Shown: positions 58,953 through 64,000 of the stretch, piece by piece | Position numbering within the stretch: position 1 is the stretch's first letter | How the letters are laid out: every line of letters begins with the position of its first letter | Origin: Lobosporangium transversale | Lineage: Eukaryota > Mortierellomycota > Mortierellomycetes > Mortierellales > Mortierellaceae | Length of the DNA stretch: 64,000 nucleotides | Direction of reading: 5' to 3' | Assembly (NCBI RefSeq): GCF_002105155.1 | Contig: NW_019028983.1 | Coordinates: forward strand, 1 to 64,000 | Notes under the pieces: generated by a model | Told to the model about the DNA's origin: nothing | Database searches by the model: none | Seen by the model: the letters and a program-made list of their open reading frames with translations, nothing else | Made by a program: the position numbers and the translations under genes

Positions 58953-60282
58953 TTATGCGTTCCTAGCAACATCGCAACGAACCAATCTATCGCCATCATA
59001 TCCATGTCTCTCTAGGTCTCGACGTGTCTCGATTGGATCCTCTAATGTCTGTTCCAAAAAGAAATTGAAAAAGCCCTCCAAAGTCAAGTAGCCCTTGGCA
59101 TCCTTTCCAAACTGAATACCCATCTGAGTTAGGAAGGCAGTAGGCGGACGACTTCCATTGGTTCTATATACAAAATCCGACAGCTCTGTAGGTGAAAGAC
59201 TCCCGTCACGATCCTTATCAAATGAGTTGAAAATAGCTGTCAAAGCTGCCTTTAATGGTGCCGATAATTCTTTGGCGTTATCTAACAGAGGTGCTGCATC
59301 TGACATGGTTGAACCATATCCATCCTGCAGTGCATGAATTTCCTTCGTAAGTTCTAAATTAAAAATAGAGAAACACGATAAGCTTTTTATTTATTTGTAG
59401 AGTATGGACAACAAGACCTGAATAACAAAGACTGACCTTTGATGGGTTCATAGTTGGGATCTACCATGCTGCCAATTTCCAAGAGTGAAAGAGCATCCTC
59501 AAGTTCGTTCAGTACGTAAAGAGTGAATCCGAGCAAATGATAGCAACCAGCATGGCCTGGAAAGTTATCTATCGGGCATCAAATATCAATAATTAGAAAG
59601 AAACAAAAGTTAATCGCCGTAAGTCATGTTCATAAAATGCCTACCTCCACCTATACGACAATAACAGCAAACGACCTCTTTTCAGGACAGACACTTAGTA
59701 AAAGTCCTTCCTACCTAGAATTCCGACCATTAATTGTGCAGCCTTGCTCAAGGACTCGATCTCGCCAGAAGCTTGGAAGCCTCTCAAAAGTTCCTGTGCT
59801 TCCTCATAATCTTTTTCCGACTGTGCAATCTGAGAATCACCGTCCTTGTTCATTTTTGATATTGCCTGGTGTCTCTCCTTATAATATTCACGCCAATCTG
59901 TTGGTTCAGACTTATTTTGTTCGCCCAAATCCAATCCTGCAGAGTTTAGAATCGATGTGATGGTGAATCTGTCTCCAAAATCATCAATTGCTTTGCTAAT
60001 ATTTGTCATACAAATATATCGAAGAAAAAATAAAAAGAATAAGAAAGAAAGTCCTGTTGCTACAAAAAAAAAAAAAAAAAAAAAATGTTTTGATATCATG
60101 AAAAGGGCAGTTCAACTGTAAAGACAAACGTACTGCTCCCAAACTGTTGGTTGGTTGATTTCCTTGTATAGCCTCTTGGATGTAGCACCAAGGTTGACCA
60201 TATCTAATGGCTCAAGGTATGAAACCAAGATCTCAATCAGGTCTTCGGTGAGGGTATCGAATGTCTTGTTTGAACTTGACAT
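58953..60282 (-). CDS. F-box protein with helical (TPR-like) region and EF-hand (320 aa)
   Basis: Four exons: 60282-60134, 59995-59715, 59568-59437 and 59353-58953, all in phase. F-box at about 8-45: FDTLTEDLIEILVSYLEPLD then MVNLGATSKRLYKEINQPTVWE. Typical post-F-box text follows (IDDFGDRFTITSI, TDWREYYKERHQAI). A helical repeat-like region is LLRGFQASGEIESLSKAAQL, AGCYHLLGFTLYVLNELEDA. Near 233-244 there is a canonical calcium loop DKDRDGSLSPTE, with a second, degenerate EF motif (FGKDAKGYLTLEGFF). The end is LERHGYDGDRL. F-box joined to a TPR-like region and EF-hands suggests a calcium-tuned SCF adaptor. Exon 2 to exon 4 frames carry stop-free sequence only when spliced, which supports the model. 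An upstream in-frame Met at 60420 with a poly-Lys stretch is rejected as the start. Confidence 0.8.
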
Positions 60283-61048
60283 GACTAAAGTAAGTGTCAC
60301 TGATGAAAAGACGATGCTACGTGATGCAATAAGTAATGGTTCTTTTTTTTTTTTTTTTTTTTGTAAACAATGTGGCTTACTCTTCCTAGCAATCTTAAAA
60401 ACGCGTCCAGTCCTAGCCATTTCTCTTTTTCTTTCATCTGTCCTCCTTTGCCACTTGTATCCATGCCTTAGTTGGACTATCGTTCCACAAGCTTGAAACT
60501 GTACCTTGCGTTTGATCTAGGAAATAATCAAGGAGGAAAACAATAATGACGAAGCTAAAGGTCGACGAGATCAGTATCCAAGTCAGAGCCAAAGTAGTAA
60601 ATAGGAGATAGGATTAGAAGAATATTGCCCCTGTCCAACTTCATGATCTCAATTTAAACCGTCTTTAATCTTAAGAAATCGGAAAAAGTACTCCTTGGCT
60701 TTTTGAGGGTCTATTTATAATTGACCTTGCACTCGCTTTTAATTTCCTGAGATCGTCAATTGGAAAATGGGAATCTTCAGAGATGATTGTGTTTCTCCTT
60801 TTTTGATACTTGCTAAACTTCCTTTTTGCCTCCTCAGTTTGGGAAGGAACGGCCCAAGGCTCTTTCTGTTCTCATGGTGTAGTCTCATAAAGCTTTAAAT
60901 ACTTTAATGATCTACCTTTTTTCTATTATCTTTTTTTTTTTTTTTTCTCTCATTAACTTTACCCACTGTGCCATCTAAAAGCAAAGACACTCTAAACCTT
61001 TTCTCTTATCTGTTAACCATTTGATTAATCAAGCTCCTCGTTGCGACA
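60283..61048. other. Divergent intergenic region
   Basis: It includes a T run (60342-60362) just upstream of the F-box start, TATAAA-like sequence near 60712 and a T run (60931-60946). No gene is seen. The right end is the promoter of the secreted-protein gene. Confidence 0.5.
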
Positions 61049-62319
61049 ATGAAAGCAATCTCTGCTACTATCTGTCTATTTGCGGTAGCGTGCCTAACAG
61101 CTCATGCCATCCCACAGCAAGGTACTGACTCTTGGCAGTATAAGCTGACAGAAATTTATGTTAACCTTGAAAAAATACTGATCTTTTTTTCTTATTCTTT
61201 CTTTCCTTCCTTTCTTCCCTCCTTTCCGTCCTTTCGCCCCTCTGTTTCACCAAAACGGCATTTCTATGCATGTATCCCTTATTAAAATGTGTATCTTAAG
61301 AGGGCGAAACTTATTATGCAGCTGCTTTGCAGCGCGAGTGGGATCAGGAAGCTGACACTGTTAGTGAGCTGGAGTACAGACGCATATTCTTGCTGAAGGA
61401 ATCGGAAATGCAAGTTGCGGAAGATACTTCAGCGGCCAATGGCCCAGACACAGCCGCTAATGTTGCTGCATCGTCGGTCAAGTGCGACAACGGTCTTGAG
61501 CAGCTCAAAAACGTTGCTCGAAAACTGCCTGACCAGCTGGCCAAGGATTTGAACAAACTCACTGGCTCTTCCCTTTTAGCTGGGGCCTTGAAGGTCGCGC
61601 TCGCTCCTGTTGCTGCCGCCGCTGCAGGATTCAATGAACTCACAGCCTTCGTGGTCTCCGGGATATTTAAAGCCATTGATGCAATTAAAGCTGCACTCAA
61701 GCCTTTTGAGGATGTCATCGGCTTCAGGGTTATTATCAAAGCAATGAAGAAAGCTCTTATGGCTCTCGAAAAGCTCGTTGAGATGGTCACTGGATGCAAA
61801 AGGAATGGTGGAAAGAGTGGTGGAAAGAAAGGATCTAAACCTATGGCCGAGGCCGGGCTTGAAGCGATGGATGGCTCACAGTGCAATGTCATCGCAGAGA
61901 TATATCGCGGATTGGTCAAGGACGCTCTTACGAACATGCCCGCTCCCTCTGCTTCCGCCTCCGATGACCAGAAGCGTGTTGCAGCTGGATCTGCTATGCT
62001 GTTGGACTTCATGGACAAGTACTCCATCGCTACCTCAAACGATGCCTTGTTGTCATCACGTCCCATCTTCTCTGCTGACTTGTTGGATCAGTATCGTCAG
62101 GAGCTCATCAACTTGGGTGAGACTGATGAAGTGAAGGAATTTGCACGCATCAACTTGGCACTTACTATCTCCATGAGTAATGCTCTCGAGGCATGCCTCA
62201 AGCTTTCAGCTGATCCCACTGCAGCTATGGAGGCTTGGGATGAAGACTTTGAGACATCCCATGAGGTTGAGGATGAGGTTGTGAATGAAGTTGTGAATGG
62301 CGAGCACCAGGAGTTGTAA
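61049..62319 (+). CDS. Secreted protein of unknown family (363 aa)
   Basis: Two exons: 61049-61121 and 61301-62319, in phase. A signal peptide is clear (MKAISATICLFAVACLTAHA, cleavage likely before IPQQ). The mature chain is mostly Ala-rich helices: YYAALQR-type start, VKCDNGLEQL, KVALAPVAAAAAGFNELTAF, RVIIKAMKKALMALEKLVEM, TGCKRNGGKSGGKKG, SQCNVIAEIYRGLVKDAL, SMSNALEACLKLSADP. Four Cys in the mature part could pair. The tail is acidic with an EVVNEVVN-type repeat (VEDEVVNEVVNGEHQEL). No enzyme motif is seen. It could be a surface or effector-like secreted protein; the family is unknown to me. Confidence 0.8.
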
Positions 62320-62700
62320 TAGTTGAATCTTAATAGCTTTCGGATAATAAAAAGATATCTTCATATCATCCTATCATTCCAGCCTGCTATCAAAATGATA
62401 TTTGATACCTGCTAAATCATAAAAGTTGAAGAGACTTAGTGCGGAGTATCCTATGTCTTGGGGTTTTTAAGATGGTAATCAATCGCGATAGAATTAGAGC
62501 GACTCACTTCTATTGACTTTCAATGAAGAACGGAATAGCTATTTGGAGGCTATTTGATAAAATATTCAGCACTTCTTTTTCTGAACCCACTTTCCCTCCT
62601 CTTTTGCCCTGATGCACACTTTACAAACAATCTTTTCCCATAATACGACAAAACCACACATGGATACCTGGCTCATTATAGGAAATGCCTTTCTGGACAT

Positions 62701-62737
<37 letters not shown>

Positions 62738-63680
62738 AATGCGTTCGACTATCTGTTGGCTTGCCATCAGCCAGTGACACTTTACTACATCTTCCTCAAG
62801 AGAAGAGGGGCTACATGCCGAAAGAGTAACGCCATGCAAGATCACTCTCTTCAGTTGGTGATGGTCCTGAAGATCCTTTTTTTTCTGTCCCTAATTGCAC
62901 TCACATCACGGTAGCGCTGTACGGCCACATGTCGCGTTGTGATCAGCACAACAAAGAGTGGCTCGTGCTCAAGTAAAGTTGGTTGGTTATATATATTGAT
63001 AGCTGCTAGTGATAATGCTATGACCGATACTTGAGTACGAGATAAAAAAGACACCTTGAATTGACGGCCCTAAGAGATTGGTTTGTTAACCGTCACTCAA
63101 TAAGATGCATAATCAAAATTAGGCATTTTACCTATATGATCAGCTCCCGTAGTTGTTCGTTTGAATATCATTGTTTCTTGTATGGTTGTATAAGGTCTCC
63201 ATGCCAAGTCCACCACACTTGCCCTGAGCAGTATCGGATGTATATTCTCCATTCGAGTATGTTCTCGTCCAAGTTATTATTCATAACAGTGCCACTTGTC
63301 AGATGCACAAGTCTATAGAGATCAGCTCGGACAGGTCTATGGAAAAGAGAACAAACAAAGTGTTTGTATATCGATATTTGTCCCACTTACTTCTCGAGGC
63401 TCAAAGCCTGCTCTTATTGGGGGCGAAAAAAACAATATCAAGTAGTGGAGCAAAGATGCCGTCGGATGTTCTATGAACTGCTATTGTGTAAATCCGTTTC
63501 TTTCTTTCTTTTTTTCTTTGCAAAAAAAAAAAAAAAAAAAAAAAAAAGATAGAAGAGGACTGACCCAATGTTCCAATAAGGCAGAAAGGATGGGGTGGGA
63601 GTATGGATAGCCAAGGTAGGAGGTAAACAGATTAGACATAATAGAAAGATAGAGTAGACAATAGAGACATGCACTCCCAT
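62320..63680. other. Intergenic region
   Basis: It contains a T run directly followed by an A run (62702-62739), which would form a perfect hairpin of about 9 bp. An A run lies at 63523-63547. No gene is recognised. Confidence 0.5.
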
Positions 63681-63932
63681 CTACAAAAGGAAAGGATATG
63701 TAGGATTCATGGGTTGAAATGGCTCATCGATCTCTTCAGGTGTAGCAGTGCATCTAATAAAGCTGTTAGGCTTCTTCAAGGTTACCTTACTCAATGCATA
63801 CACCAAAAGAGATATATGGCATGAAGCTCACTAACCCGGCATCAGGTTGTACCTCGTACTAGCTTCTGTCCTAAGCAATAAGGAAGTTCGACTCTTCAAC
63901 CGAACAGAGCGTATATGTGGAGCAGGAGCCAT
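63681..63932 (-). CDS. Possible small protein or gene end (62 aa), tentative
   Basis: Two short open pieces can be joined: 63932-63853 and 63789-63681, with a 63-bp intron (donor GTACAA, acceptor GAG, phase kept). The result starts MAPAPHIRSVRLKSRTSLLL and contains KKPNSFIRCTATPEEIDEPF, ending PFLL. It has an ATG and a stop but no recognised domain, and the intron is short. It may be chance, or the end of a longer gene whose other exons lie upstream off the right edge. Confidence 0.25.
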
Positions 63933-64000
63933 CAAGTTTCACTCACACTCGCATATTCTCTTTGTTTCTTTCATAGAAGCAGTACGCAAGCCATCCCTTT

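Noticed and set aside
60283-60420. In-frame upstream Met at 60420 for the F-box/EF-hand gene
   Set aside because: The extra segment contains a poly-Lys run from a homopolymer; the ATG at 60282 puts the F-box near the N-terminus as usual.

Overview
The window looks like nuclear DNA of an early-diverging fungus, probably Mortierellomycota (Mortierella, Linnemannia or Lobosporangium type). This is inferred from gene content and style: spliced genes with short GT-AG introns, very large Ser/Gln-rich F-box proteins, an AIG1-type GTPase, a CP2/grainyhead transcription factor and a small secreted protein of unknown type. No species can be fixed without a search. I rebuilt exon chains by hand from reading frame, phase and GT/AG sites. 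Every multi-exon model listed keeps phase from start to stop, apart from the tentative last one.

Layout, left to right. 1-1022: the 3' end of an unrecognised low-complexity gene. 1637-2295: a 64-aa cysteine-rich protein in four exons. 3098-8303 (-): a WDR26/GID7-like WD40 protein with an unusual 2.5-kb intron. 8304-11561: gene-poor. 11562-14701 (-): a membrane-tethered hormone-sensitive-lipase-type hydrolase. 15223-18404 (-): an FAD amine-oxidase-type oxidoreductase. 20116-23201 (+): the CP2/grainyhead factor. 23551-25353 (-): a triose-phosphate/nucleotide-sugar transporter. 25354-29411: empty. 29412-31018 (+): a penta-EF-hand protein. 31401-32735 (-): a short-chain dehydrogenase. 34704-36147 (+): the AIG1 GTPase. 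36583-39576 (+): a 997-aa F-box protein.

39577-42622 is an island that lacks the long poly-A/T tracts seen elsewhere and holds several orphan coding fragments, so it looks like decayed inserted DNA. Then come 42623-45391 (-): a single-pass wall or surface protein with a Kre9/Knh1-like ectodomain. 47765-49731 (-): a four-TM protein. 50879-51995 (+): a WW-domain protein. 52190-54033 (-): an unknown protein. 54336-55393 (-): an unknown membrane protein. 56021-57508 (-): an aldehyde dehydrogenase. 57772-58771 (+): a Yaf9/GAS41 YEATS protein, divergent from the dehydrogenase across only 263 bp. 58953-60282 (-): an F-box/helical/EF-hand protein with unusual architecture. 61049-62319 (+): a secreted protein. 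The last 1.7 kb is nearly empty.

These are ordinary dispersed eukaryotic genes, not an operon or gene cluster. Links between them are thematic: two calcium-binding proteins, two F-box proteins plus a GID-like WD40 protein (ubiquitin ligases), and several membrane or cell-surface proteins near 42-56 kb. I found no rRNA, convincing tRNA, CRISPR or intact transposon. A striking general feature is the density of pure A or T runs of 15-35 nt in introns and intergenic DNA.
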